Shown here: positions 50,311-61,100 of the stretch, one piece after another
Layout: every line of letters starts with the position of its first letter
Position numbering within the stretch: position 1 is the stretch's first letter
Origin: Kitagawia praeruptora
Lineage: Eukaryota; Streptophyta; Magnoliopsida; Apiales; Apiaceae
Reading direction: 5' to 3'
Length of the DNA stretch: 64,000 nucleotides
Assembly (NCBI GenBank): GCA_037693485.1
Contig: CM075351.1
Span: 12,829,001 to 12,893,000, forward strand
The notes under the pieces: generated by a model
Told to the model about the DNA's origin: nothing
The model's input: only the letters and a program-made list of their open reading frames with translations
Databases searched by the model: none
Translations under genes and position numbers: made by a program

Positions 50311-52332
50311 ATGGCACCTAAACAAAGTGTTGCTCAAACCAACTTTGCTGGTATCTACTCTCCTAGTGATGTTGGTGAAAACTTCAAAGGACTTATTTCC
50401 TTCATAAATAAATCCTACCTAGGTCATGCAATAACCTCATCCCCCAAAATTGATGTTGTTAGAATTGAAAAATTCTGGAAATCTGCAAGTGCTCATGGAA
50501 CTGGAGAGAATGAAACAATTAAGTTCAATTTAGATGATGCAAATCATTCTCTTTCAGTAAATAATATCAATGAGGCTTTGGGTATTGTGTTGGCCAGTGA
50601 AGAAAGCTTTAAGGAACTAGCAACTGATGATACTCTAAAGAGGTTCTTCCTGAAGATTGGGTATTCAGGCTCTAAACTTGAAGAAACCTCTGATAAATGG
50701 TATCAAATGGGAGAAATGGACAGGAAATATCTGAGAAAGGAGTGGAGCATGATCTTTGATGTTATGGTGAAGGTGTTCTCTACCAAGTCTACAGGCTGGA
50801 ATGGAATACCATCATATATCAAGAAACTCACTCATTCTGTAGTCCATGGATACAAGGTGAACGTTGGAAAGCTGATTATGGCACAGTTGAAAAGCGCCAT
50901 AGGCAAAAAGGTATCAATATATCCTCGCTTTTTAACTATGTGTATTAATAATATTTGTGGAAATGTTGTAGATACTTCTAATTTTGAAGAATGTCCTGTT
51001 TTAAAGAAAAACACACACACATCTCTTAACACACAAAATTTGAATGCACATATTCCACTATGTTTCACACAACACATGGTTAATCAAGTGCCCAACCCTG
51101 GTTTTCCATTTCCAACAGGTTACACTGTTTTCACAATTGAGAATGAAGCTGAATTAGACCCAAATTCAGTTAACCCACATTCTACACCATACACTCCACC
51201 TAGGGACTCTAGACTACCAAAAGCCCTTAAAATTGCCAAACAGGAATCCAAGAAAAGATCCCTAGAGAGTGAAATTGGTGACAATGTGGTGAGTCAAGAG
51301 GGAGTTACTGCACCTAGTGCAGCAAATAAGGATGGTAGTGGAATAGAACCCACAGTAGCCCCTTCTGAGCCTAAGAAGAAGAGAGCTAGAAGGGCCAAGG
51401 TTACTGTCAGCCACTCTACAGTTTCCCAAAAGACTGTAGAGGATGATAGAGAAATAAACTCATCTCTAGGTGCTTCTTCTCAACAAGAGGCATCTATTGA
51501 AATTGGCCTGTCTCTCAAGGCACCTTGTAAAGAGTCTGCACAAACTCAAGAACCCACTCTTGAAGAACCTGTATTTGAAGATACACACATAGAGATAGAG
51601 CACAGTGAGGAATTCATTCATACTTTTGATGTTCCACAATCTTCTTCTGTGGAACAGCCAATTAATAAATCTGAAATTCAAACTTCTTCTTTCATTCCTA
51701 CATCTGTTGTTTCTTCTGAACAACCTAGAGAGGGGGACAGTACCAACCCCTCAGGTTTTGATCATCCATCTCAAATCATGGATGAGCCCCCATCTAGTGG
51801 TCCACAAGAACCCATTTCTCAAAGTGAAATGGATACCACTCCATCAAACACTGGATTAGATCAAGATGCAAATTTGCCAGAAATTGAAACAGCCAGCATC
51901 TTCATCGATTCCCTCAAAGCATCTTACCCTAGGGAAGTTGCTGTCACAGCCAAAGATGCTGTCAATGACAAACCAGAAGGTGCTGTCAATCAATCAAGTG
52001 ACAGTACCATTCTGACAAAAGATACTGTCAAAGGTCTTTCTAAAGATACTGTCATCACTAATCAACCACAACTACAAGAAGGATTAGTTGAAGATATCTC
52101 TGATGATGACTTGCCTCTTTCCAAGGCCTTCAAGGTAAAATCTTCTCTTTTGCATGTTAGTACTGCTCATACTGATGCATCTAGGATGAGTGAGGGAGTG
52201 AAAAATAAAAGAGAGATAAAAGAACAGAGAAGTGAGGATAAAAATGGAGGCAGCCAAATGTGCTGGCAAAAGGAGAGGGACTTGAGCATGTCCAGAGTGA
52301 ACTTGAGGGAGCCAGTCAACAAAAGGCATTAG
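50311..52332 (+). CDS. ORF3 of element C, N-terminal part (unknown function)
   Basis: 673 codons from ATG 50311. The N-terminal ~220 residues match the shared ORF3 domain (LRKEWSMIFDVMVKVF at about residue 147, then W-G-P and NVGKLIM). A long acidic P/S/T/E-rich region follows, with the basic cluster EPKKKRARRAK near residue 355 (possible nuclear signal). Blocks encoded by GATACTGTCA/GATGCTGTCA runs lie near residues 545-590. A frameshift near 52250-52330 moves the reading frame on (next entry). No membrane segment seen. Function not recognised. Confidence 0.78.
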   Translation: MAPKQSVAQTNFAGIYSPSDVGENFKGLISFINKSYLGHAITSSPKIDVVRIEKFWKSASAHGTGENETIKFNLDDANHSLSVNNINEALGIVLASEESFKELATDDTLKRFFLKIGYSGSKLEETSDKWYQMGEMDRKYLRKEWSMIFDVMVKVFSTKSTGWNGIPSYIKKLTHSVVHGYKVNVGKLIMAQLKSAIGKKVSIYPRFLTMCINNICGNVVDTSNFEECPVLKKNTHTSLNTQNLNAHIPLCFTQHMVNQVPNPGFPFPTGYTVFTIENEAELDPNSVNPHSTPYTPPRDSRLPKALKIAKQESKKRSLESEIGDNVVSQEGVTAPSAANKDGSGIEPTVAPSEPKKKRARRAKVTVSHSTVSQKTVEDDREINSSLGASSQQEASIEIGLSLKAPCKESAQTQEPTLEEPVFEDTHIEIEHSEEFIHTFDVPQSSSVEQPINKSEIQTSSFIPTSVVSSEQPREGDSTNPSGFDHPSQIMDEPPSSGPQEPISQSEMDTTPSNTGLDQDANLPEIETASIFIDSLKASYPREVAVTAKDAVNDKPEGAVNQSSDSTILTKDTVKGLSKDTVITNQPQLQEGLVEDISDDDLPLSKAFKVKSSLLHVSTAHTDASRMSEGVKNKREIKEQRSEDKNGGSQMCWQKERDLSMSRVNLREPVNKRH

Positions 52333-55276
52333 GCCTTGAGGGAATTTCTGTGAGAGATGATGAGATCATCTATAAAAACAATGAGAGTATGAGTACCCAA
52401 ACAGCCTCCATGCCCCAGACTTATCCTCAACCTCCAAAGAGGCTTAGGTCTGGTGGTCCTTCTGCATCCACAAATGACAGACTCCAAGCTATTTAAGATA
52501 GATGTGCTAAAATGGAGAGCAAGCTGGACACTCTGTCATCTTCTGTGAAGACTGGTTTTACTGAAATTCAAGCCACCCCGCTGTCACTTTCTTCCTTCAT
52601 TCAAGCTGCCAAATTAACTAAGGGGGAGAAAGTAATAGATCAGAAAAAGGCTGAGCAACCAGAAAGGAAGCAACCAGAAAGGAAAATGGGGTTACAATGG
52701 GAAGCTGAAAGACAGGGGGAGCAAAGGAGTAAGAGGGAGCAAAAAGATACTGTCATAGCCTCTGGAACTGGAACTGGTGAACAACTGTTTGAAACTGAAG
52801 TAGATGGGGGAGACAATGCTATTATCTGAGGAAGTATTGAAAATGATACAGAAAAATAAAGCATCTTCCATCAAAATTAGTGAACCAGTTCCTGAAAGGA
52901 AAGAATCAACTTTGGAGAGGCTTTGGAGAGAAAAGGAGGAGTCTAACAAGATGGGTAAAGGCAAGGGCAAGCTGCCTGAATATATCACTTCTTCAGAGTT
53001 GGTTACCTGGACTGATGGAAGCACATATTCTCAAGAAGAAGTTGATTCTATAACGGTAAGTCATATGGAGAGCACCTTGAATAATAAGGATGAGGAATTC
53101 AACAATCTGGTGAATGAAGCAATCACAGAATCTAAAGGAAAATCTGCTAAATTGGCAGAAGCTTTGAAAGAAAAGATTGTAAATCTTTATGTGAAGATTA
53201 GCTCAGAGAAGAGGTGGGCAGTTGAAGTGTACCTGAAGAATGGACATTCAATATTCATAACAACTCAACTGCTAGAAACTTTCTCTGCCAGAGTGCAATA
53301 CATCCTTGGGATTCTTGTTAAGAAAAAATCTACCATCTTTGATGAAAGTCTCTATATGCAACTGAGTACAATGGTTAACAGCAAACTTCCAGAAGTATGT
53401 CTTCAGCCATATGGTGTAAGCTTTAAACAGACAACAGCCAAAGGAACTAAAGGACTTGGGTTCTTAACTCTTGAAGGCAAAACATCTCTATCAAGTAAAA
53501 TCATCATGGATGTGCTTAAGTTGTTGCTGAAAGCACCCATCACCAAGGAAAGAATTCAAGCAGTTAAAGATATCCACAAGATAATGACAAAGAGAGATAT
53601 GGAATATAGTGTCAAAATTAAGAAGCTCATTGCCAAAGCAAACGAAAGCAGAAATGCTCAAGGTGGAAAATGCTCCTTTGATGACACCTTGGATAAAGAT
53701 GGTGATGATAATGAAGATGGAGGTAAAGCTGGAAAAACTAAAGAGTCAGAAAAGGGAAACTCTTTAAAAGAGCAATCCCAAGCTAAAGAAGCTGAGCCAA
53801 ATGAGACCTCAGAAGCTCTTGGAACAAGCAAGAAAAATGAAGAAAAGGAGAAGGAAGAGGAGATACTTGAAGCATTAGAAATTAACCAAGCAGAAATGGA
53901 AATTGACAGTATGTATTCTGAAAAAGATACTGTCAACAAAGATGCTGTCTAGGAAAATGAAGTTGCTGTCAAAGATGCTAACAGGGAAGATGAAGACACT
54001 GTCATGAAAGATGCTGTCAAAGAAGACACAATCAGAAGCCCTATCAAAGATGCTGTCAATGATTCTACTGTCAAAACATCCAAGACAGTAAGAATCAAAA
54101 GAAAAGCAAACAAGAAAATAAAGGGAAAGACTGTCTATTCTGGACAAAGAAAAGCTACAGGTCTAGGGTTTAAGAAACCAATCATGAGCAGAAGGATGAA
54201 CAGTCTTGAACAACTGCAAGAAAAAGCCAGAGAATCAATCACTTCTGTATCTATAGAGTTGGATGAGTCAAAAGAAAAAGTCACAAGATACATTCTATGG
54301 GAAAATAAGGAAAGATTGATTATGGTAGAACCTGATTTCACTCAGATATCAAAATCAAAAGTAATATCCAACAGTCTAGTTCGAACTCAAACACATGTAA
54401 GAAGAAGAATTGATTATTTCAATTTGGAAAGAATGGTTGAACTCTTGGAAAGCTATGGTGATATCTCTGAAAAGATCATGGATCCTGTTCGAAAGTACTT
54501 TGCAATCAGAAATGCTGAATTCACTGAAAAGCATGGTGACTGGACACTTCAAAATGATGAAGATGTTTTTGAAGCTCTAGGTCTGGAAAATGAAGAAGAT
54601 AATCCTATCCCTGCATATAACTGGGCTGAAATGGAGAAACCTTATTCAAAGCAAGAAATGGATAGGTATGAGGCAGAGCAGAAATTCAGAGAAGAATTAA
54701 CTTCAAAACAAAAATCTCGTCAACAGATAGAAGAAGAGATTGAAGCTCAAATGAAGGAAAGTTGGAGTAAACTCAACAAGGTCAACAGCAGTGAATTAAA
54801 CTATCAGCCAATTGTACTGGACAATCCTCTGAGAATCAAATATGGCAAAGAAAAAATCTACATAGACAGCTTTTCTAAGTTGAAGACCAGTGTGCTAAAG
54901 GAACTGTACTGGCAAGTGATAGGATCATCTAACAAACTTGAAGCACTATGTTCTTGGGAGCTAGATATGATTTTTGATCAAAGGAAAGGAGAGAATCCCA
55001 GTTTGGACAGACAAAGAAGGGTAACTTTAAATCAGCTTCCTGGCAGAAGATTCAAGATGGAGGGAGATGTGTTGAAATTCAGATCAATTAGTAAAGCAAA
55101 ATGTTTATTGGATGGAACTCAGAGATGTATTAAACACTACTTCATCAATGATCAGAAAGTACATCGTGGAAAATGAAGATGATGCACAATCCCCTGAAGA
55201 AAAGGAGTTAATTGAAAATCTCAGAAGAGCTCTAAGGGAAAAGGAGCAAGACGAAAGTTCAAATCAAGTTAAGTAA
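52260..55276 (+). pseudogene. ORF3 of element C, remaining part with several breaks
   Basis: Continuation of ORF3 in pieces: 52260-52829 (in-frame TAA at 52494-52496), a frameshift near 52810, 52804-53952 (TAG 53950-53952, same frame continues), 54004-55176, a frameshift near 55160, and a short tail to TAA 55274-55276. The 53100-53650 segment (VEVYLKNGHSIFI, then VQYILGILV) resembles the C-terminal domain of ORF3 in A. The 54180-55150 segment is a further globular region (RRRIDYFNLERM, YNWAEMEKP) that I do not recognise. Without the breaks the protein would be roughly 1650 residues. The breaks show that this copy cannot make it whole. Confidence 0.65.
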
Positions 55277-55404
55277 AGATTTTTTTCTTGATTTTTAATT
55301 ATGAACTTTTATGATACATTGTTTGAAAACAATCCAGTTTAATCATTGTTCAGAAATGAAGAGTTTATTCTTTCTGATCTATGTTAGTTAAGTTGTCAGC
55401 ATGA

Positions 55405-56989
55405 TGATAAAGTATATTTTACATATATTTTATAGGATTTTATTCCCGCATTTACTGTGCTTTTGTGAATAATCGTGTCGATTTAATTAGTTTTATTTGA
55501 GTTTGTTGCAGGAAATAAATAAATGCCAAGTTGGAAGGGATTTGACATGATTTGATGATTTTACGGTGTTTTTAATTCGAAGGAATGATTTTATGAATTT
55601 ATGAGGAGAAAGAATTAAATTTTGGTTCGTTTCTAAGCATTTTGGAGCAGAATTTTGTGATCAACAGGAGCGCTTCATTATTTCTGTTTCAAGGCTGCTG
55701 CGCGGAAATAAGACAGAAAAGAGTCAGAAATAAAAAATTGGGCGTGCCAATTTTCTAACCGCGGTGCTAAATTTCCTGTGATAAAAGACATTTTCTGTGA
55801 ATAAGACTCGTACATGTATGTCAGGAATTACATGTGTCTCCAACTGCTTCAAAACCCACGCGCCAAGCTTGTCTCCTCCAATGCACGCGCGGCTGTTTCG
55901 GTTGTACACCTGGCGCGTGCAGCGCACGCACGGTTCAGGAGAGTGGGCGTTTGCTTGCTATTTCTTCATGTGGGCCATCCAGACAAACCTGTTCTCTCAT
56001 GCACGCGACTTGGTGCATTCTCCCACCTGCTGTCCTAGTCCCGTACTGATTGCTACTTGAAAAGAGAATTGGCCTCGAATTTTTAGGAGCCAATTATATT
56101 ATCCCTGTAACACGATATATAAACGAGAACGAGGTTATTATTTGGGGATCGAAAATTATATTATTAGACACAACTTTGTAAACACTTTCTTCTGGAGATT
56201 TTTGGGGAGAATATTTATTTTCTTTGAAGATCAAGATTAAAGGTTTTTCTTCTATTCTTATAATTATGTGTTCAATTATTAATTCTTGTTTTATTAATTC
56301 AATCATGAGTGAGTAGATAATTAATCTAGGGTTAAGTAGAACCCTAGTTATGATTGATGTGTGATTTTCCCAATTCCCCCAATTTGATTGTTTAATTGCT
56401 CTTGCTTATTGAGTTGTTATAATTAGCAATTACAAATCAGACGTGATTATGTGTATTATTTGAACCAATATCTAATTATCAACGAGAGTTGGATTAGAGG
56501 GTTGTGATTTATCCAGTAAGAACATGAAATTCTCCATGAGAATAGGTAGAATGGATTGTTAGGAATTTAGGGTGCTGTAATTAATGTCTCTAAATTACAT
56601 GATACCATGAGAATAGGCTTGATTGTATTTTAAGAGAAGCCATTAATACTCGAGAGAGGTTATTGGTATTTATAGGGCGCATCTTTCCTGTTGAGCAGCG
56701 TACGATTAATTGGGGCGGGAATTCACAATTACATCAATTCATGCTAGTGGGGACACTTAATTCTGGATGTTTTTAATATTTGATTAATACAAACACAATT
56801 CTCTTTAGTATAAAATTAGTTTAATAATCTCTCAATATTTATTGTGTTACTTGCTTAGCCGAATTAAATCAGAAACAACTAGTGATTGATACGTTTGTCT
56901 CTGTGGGATCGACTCTGACTTACCCGACTACATTGTTAGAAGGATTGGTTAGATATTTATTATTTGATAGGCACGCGACAGCCTTGTCA
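55405..56989 (+). repeat. 5' LTR of Athila-2
   Basis: From TGATAAAGTATATTTTACAT to CCTTGTCA just before the primer site. A TATA box TATATAAAC lies at 56116-56124. ORFs inside (for example 55797-56060) are in several overlapping frames and are not genes. The left boundary is set by the TGATAA start and by resemblance to the Athila-1 LTR start, with an uncertainty of a few bases. Confidence 0.8.
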
Positions 56990-56995
56990 AATTTT

Positions 56996-57013
56996 TGGCG
57001 CCGCTGCCGGGGA
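56996..57013 (+). promoter_or_regulatory. Primer-binding site of Athila-2
   Basis: TGGCGCCGCTGCCGGGGA, the primer site typical of the plant Athila/Tat group, complementary to a tRNA-Asp-type 3' end (one base differs from the usual TGGCGCCGTTGCCGGGGA). Confidence 0.9.
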
Positions 57014-57126
57014 CAAAGCAGTGTTAGATTAGTTAATTTTGAATTGATTTAGCTAAGTATTTTAGTTGAGTTGCTTCGGCTATTATTCCCTTGTTAATTG
57101 ATCATCGTTTCTAGTTCTCTTGTTGC

Positions 57127-58128
57127 ATGCACACTCGAAGTTCAGGTACTGAAAACTTAATTGAAATTGATCCTGAAATTGAAGCTACAGCAAGAAGGCA
57201 AGCAGGCAAGCGAAGGAAAAACAAGGATAAGGAAATTATGACTGATACAATAGCTAAAGCTCTCAGGGAGCATGGTATGCCAGATGCTACAGGTGTACTC
57301 TCCAGTATTGTCAGACCAGCAGTCACAGCTACACACTTTGAGCTCAAGCCTCAGTTCATCCAATTCATCTCCAATGATTCTTTCGCAGGACTGTCCACTG
57401 AAAATCCTGTTGATCATCTTGAGAGTTTTCTTGAGAAGTGTGATACAATAAAGCTGACCAATGTTAGTGATGATGCTATAAAGCTGCGTTTATTTCCATT
57501 CTCTCTTCGAGATACAGCAAAAGATTGGTTGAAAGATGAAGGACCAAACACATTCACTACTTGGGATAGTCTTGCGAAGGCTTTTCTACTTAAATTCTTC
57601 AGTCAGAAGAAGACCTCTAAGCTCCGGAATGAGATCTCTAATTTTCGTCAAGATGATGACGAGTCACTTCATGATGCTTGGAGAAAATTTAAGCGACTTC
57701 AAAGACAATGCCCTCACCATGGAATTCCTGACTGGTTGTTGATCCAAACATTCTATAATGGGTTGACACAAGAGTTTCGAAACTTTGTTGATGCTTCTTC
57801 TGGTGGTTCTATTATGAAGAAGAGTACTGAGGATGCGAAAGTTTTGTTAGACGAGATAGCGTCTAATGACAATTATCCATACAGTGATCGAAATCATCCT
57901 AAGAAAGGTGGTAAGTATGATGTTGATGCTCTAACCATGTTGAATACTACTATGCAGGCTATGGTCAAAAAGATTGAGCAATTGGATTCCAGAAGTACTT
58001 CATCTACTGTTGCTTCATGTGAGATATGTGGTGTTGTTGGACACACCAAAATTGCTTGTCAATACAATCCTTCTGGAATGGCAGTTGAGCAAGCTAATGC
58101 TCTTTACAATCAGAATCAGAGGCCGTAG
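57127..58128 (+). CDS. Gag of Athila-2, ending at an in-frame TAG
   Basis: 333 codons from ATG 57127. A retrotransposon Gag domain lies at about residues 90-230 (FSLRDTAKDWL, WDSLAKAFLLKFF, LIQTFYNGL), and a CCHC knuckle CEICGVVGHTKIAC at about residues 298-311. TAG 58126-58128 interrupts a frame that continues without other stops into pol. The surrounding sequence (NQRP-stop-YNPYSN) suggests CAG originally. Confidence 0.92.
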   Translation: MHTRSSGTENLIEIDPEIEATARRQAGKRRKNKDKEIMTDTIAKALREHGMPDATGVLSSIVRPAVTATHFELKPQFIQFISNDSFAGLSTENPVDHLESFLEKCDTIKLTNVSDDAIKLRLFPFSLRDTAKDWLKDEGPNTFTTWDSLAKAFLLKFFSQKKTSKLRNEISNFRQDDDESLHDAWRKFKRLQRQCPHHGIPDWLLIQTFYNGLTQEFRNFVDASSGGSIMKKSTEDAKVLLDEIASNDNYPYSDRNHPKKGGKYDVDALTMLNTTMQAMVKKIEQLDSRSTSSTVASCEICGVVGHTKIACQYNPSGMAVEQANALYNQNQRP

Positions 58129-61100
58129 TATAATCCTTACTCCAACACGTACAATCCAGGTTGGAGAGATCATCCAAATTTCTCCTACAGGAACAATCAG
58201 GGTCAAGCTCAATCTTCACAAAATAATTTTTCTCAGCCTCCTGGTTTTCAGCAAGCTCAGTTGCAGAAATCCAACTTGGAAAGTCTTATGGAAGGATTTA
58301 TCTCTACTCAATCAAAGAAGAATGAGCACTTCGATTCAAGCATCAATGAGATAAAGGCTCACAACAAAATGATGGAGAACACGATCACTCAAATTTCTCA
58401 ACAGTTGAGCCAACTTAATAAGTCTTCAGGCCAACTTCCTGGCCAAACTGAGCAACCGTCAAGGGGCCATATCAATGCTATAACTTTGAGAAGTGGTACA
58501 GAATTGAAGGAGCCGGAATTGAAAGTGAGCAAAAATGTTGTGAATGCTAAGGAAGGTGAAGAGGAGATTGCAACTGAGAAACCGATAGAACCAGAGATCG
58601 TGGAAAAAGAAAAGAAAGAATCAGAAACTGTTCCTCTCAAACCATATGTGCCGCCTGTTCCTTTTCCACAAAGGTTGGCACAAGCGAAGCTAGAGAAGAA
58701 GTATGGTAAGTTCCTTGAAATTTTGCAGAAGCTACATATCAATATCCCATTCATGGATGCTATCACTGAGATGCCATCTTATGCAAAATTCTTGAAAGAT
58801 ATTTTGTCAAGGAAGAGAAAAATTGAAGAAAGCTCTACCATCTCATTAACGGCAGAGTGCAGTGCCATCTTGCAAAATGATCTTCCGAAGAAGTTAGCAG
58901 ATCCAGGTAGCTACTCTATTCCTGTTCAGCTTGGGGATGTCGAAATTAAAAGGGCTCTATGTGATCTTGGAGCAAGTGTCAGTTTGATGCCTTTGTCGAT
59001 TTGTGAACAGCTTCAGATGGGTGAACTGAAACCCACACGCATCTCTCTACAACTGGCAGACAGAAGTGTGAAATTTCCACTTGGAATTCTTGAAGATGTG
59101 CCCCTTAAGGTAGGAAAGTTTTATATTCCGTGTGATTTTGTTGTCATGGAAATGGAAGAAGATGCAAATATTCCTATCATTCTTGGGAGGCCTTTCTTAG
59201 CAACAGCTGGAGCTATCATTGACATGAAAAATGGAAGGATTTCTTTTGAGGTAGGCGAAGAGAAGATGGAATTCAAGCTGCAAAGTACAATGGGACATCC
59301 TTCTACGGATGAGTCTGTAAATAGGGTGGATGCGCTAGAGGAAGTGATCGACATGAAAGCCAAAATTCTTTTATCTGAGGATCCACTTCAAGCTGTTCTT
59401 GAGGGTAATGTTGATGAAGAAAATGGAGAGTGTCAGGGTTACGAGAAGCTTTTGGATGCAGCACCTACATATAAGCATGAACATTCTAATGTGCTACAGC
59501 ATGAGGAAATTAAGGAGAGTTCCACGCCTCCTAAGGTAGAACTGAAACCATTACCTGCATCTTTGAAATATGTGTTTATGGGCCCTAATGAATCATATCC
59601 TATCATTGTTAATTCTGAGCTTGATGACATTCAAATTGAGCAGTTGCTCACGGTCTTGAGAAAATATAAAAATGTTATTGGGTATTCCATTGATGATATC
59701 AAGGGCATTAATCCATCATTCTGCATGCATAAGATTATTCTGGAAGATGAACAAGCTTCTTCTATTGAGCCTCAACGGAGACTCAATCCTAATATGATGG
59801 AGGTGGTCAAAAAGGAGGTTTTAAAACTTCTTGATGCAGGTATAATCTATCCTATCTCTGACAGCAAGTGGGTTAGTCCTGTGCATGTTGTTCCAAAGAA
59901 AGGAGGAATGACCGTTGTGAAGAATGATAAGGGTGAGTTGATCTCTACTAGAACTGTGACAGGGTGGCGAATGTGCATTGATTATCGGAAATTGAATAAG
60001 GCCACAAGGAAAGATCATTTTCCTCTCCCTTTTATTGATCAAATGCTTGAAAGATTGGCGAAACATTCTTACTTCTGCTTCTTAGATGGATATTCAGGTT
60101 TCTTTCAGATTCCTATCCATCCGAATGATCAAGAAAAGACGACTTTCACATGTCCCTATGGTACATTTGCGTACCGCAGAATGCCGTTTGGTCTATGTTG
60201 TGCTCCTCCCACTTTTCAGAGATGTATGATGGCAATTTTCTCAGATTTCATTGAAGACATTATGGAGGTTTTTATGGATGACTTCTCAGTTGGTGGAACT
60301 TCTTTTGATGCATGTTTACATAACTTGGAGAAGGTGCTTCATAGATGTCAAGAAGTTAATCTAATTCTCAATTGGGAAAAATGTCACTTTATGGTACAAG
60401 AGGGAGTTGTTCTGGGTCATGTTGTTTCGAAGAGAGGCATTGAAGTTGATAAAGCCAAGGTCGAGGTTGTTGAGCGTTTACCACCCCCTACTTCAGTCAA
60501 GGGGATAAGAAGTTTTCTGGGTCATGCTGGATTCTATCGCCGCTTCATAAAAGATTTTTCAAAGATTGCTCGACCTCTTACTGAGCTCTTGGGTAAGGAG
60601 GTACCTTTTGTGTTCACTGATGCTTGTGTTGAGGCTTTTGAAACGTTGAAGAAAGCTCTTGTCTCTGCTCCAATTATGCAACCACCGGATTGGAGTCTAC
60701 CATTTGAGATCATGTGTGATGCTAGCGATCAAGCTATTGGTGCAGTCCTAGGCCAAAGGAAAGATGGAAAGCTGCATGCTATTTACTATACAAGCAAGAC
60801 CTTGGATGGGGCTCAGATTAATTATGCAACAACAGAGAAAGAATTGCTAGCAGTGGTGTATTCTATGGAAAAATTTCGATCTTATCTCGTTGGTTCGAAA
60901 GTTATTGTTCACACTGATCATGCAGCTTTGAGATACTTGATGAGTAAGAAGGATGCTAAACCTCGCCTGATTCGTTGGATATTGCTTCTTCAAGAATTTG
61001 ACTTAGAGATTAAAGATAAGAAAGGGGCTGAGAACGTGGTTGCTGATCATCTTTCACGCCTTACTCTTGATGAGGATGATGGTAAATCTACTCCAATCGA

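Larger units (their letters stand above)
42355..55404 (+). mobile_element. SIRE-type Copia retrotransposon (element C), 3' LTR outside the window
   Basis: The order is a 1159-bp LTR, a Met-tRNA primer site, gag, a second zinc-knuckle segment, pol, a spacer with minisatellites and a giant third ORF. The second Athila is inserted after ORF3, so the 3' LTR of C must lie beyond 64000. The order matches element A throughout. C carries a frameshift in gag and several breaks in ORF3, so it is older or less constrained than A. Confidence 0.93.

Noticed and set aside
55797..56060. Cluster of overlapping ORFs in three frames
   Set aside because: It lies in the GC-richer middle of the Athila-2 LTR. No frame has protein-like composition or homology.
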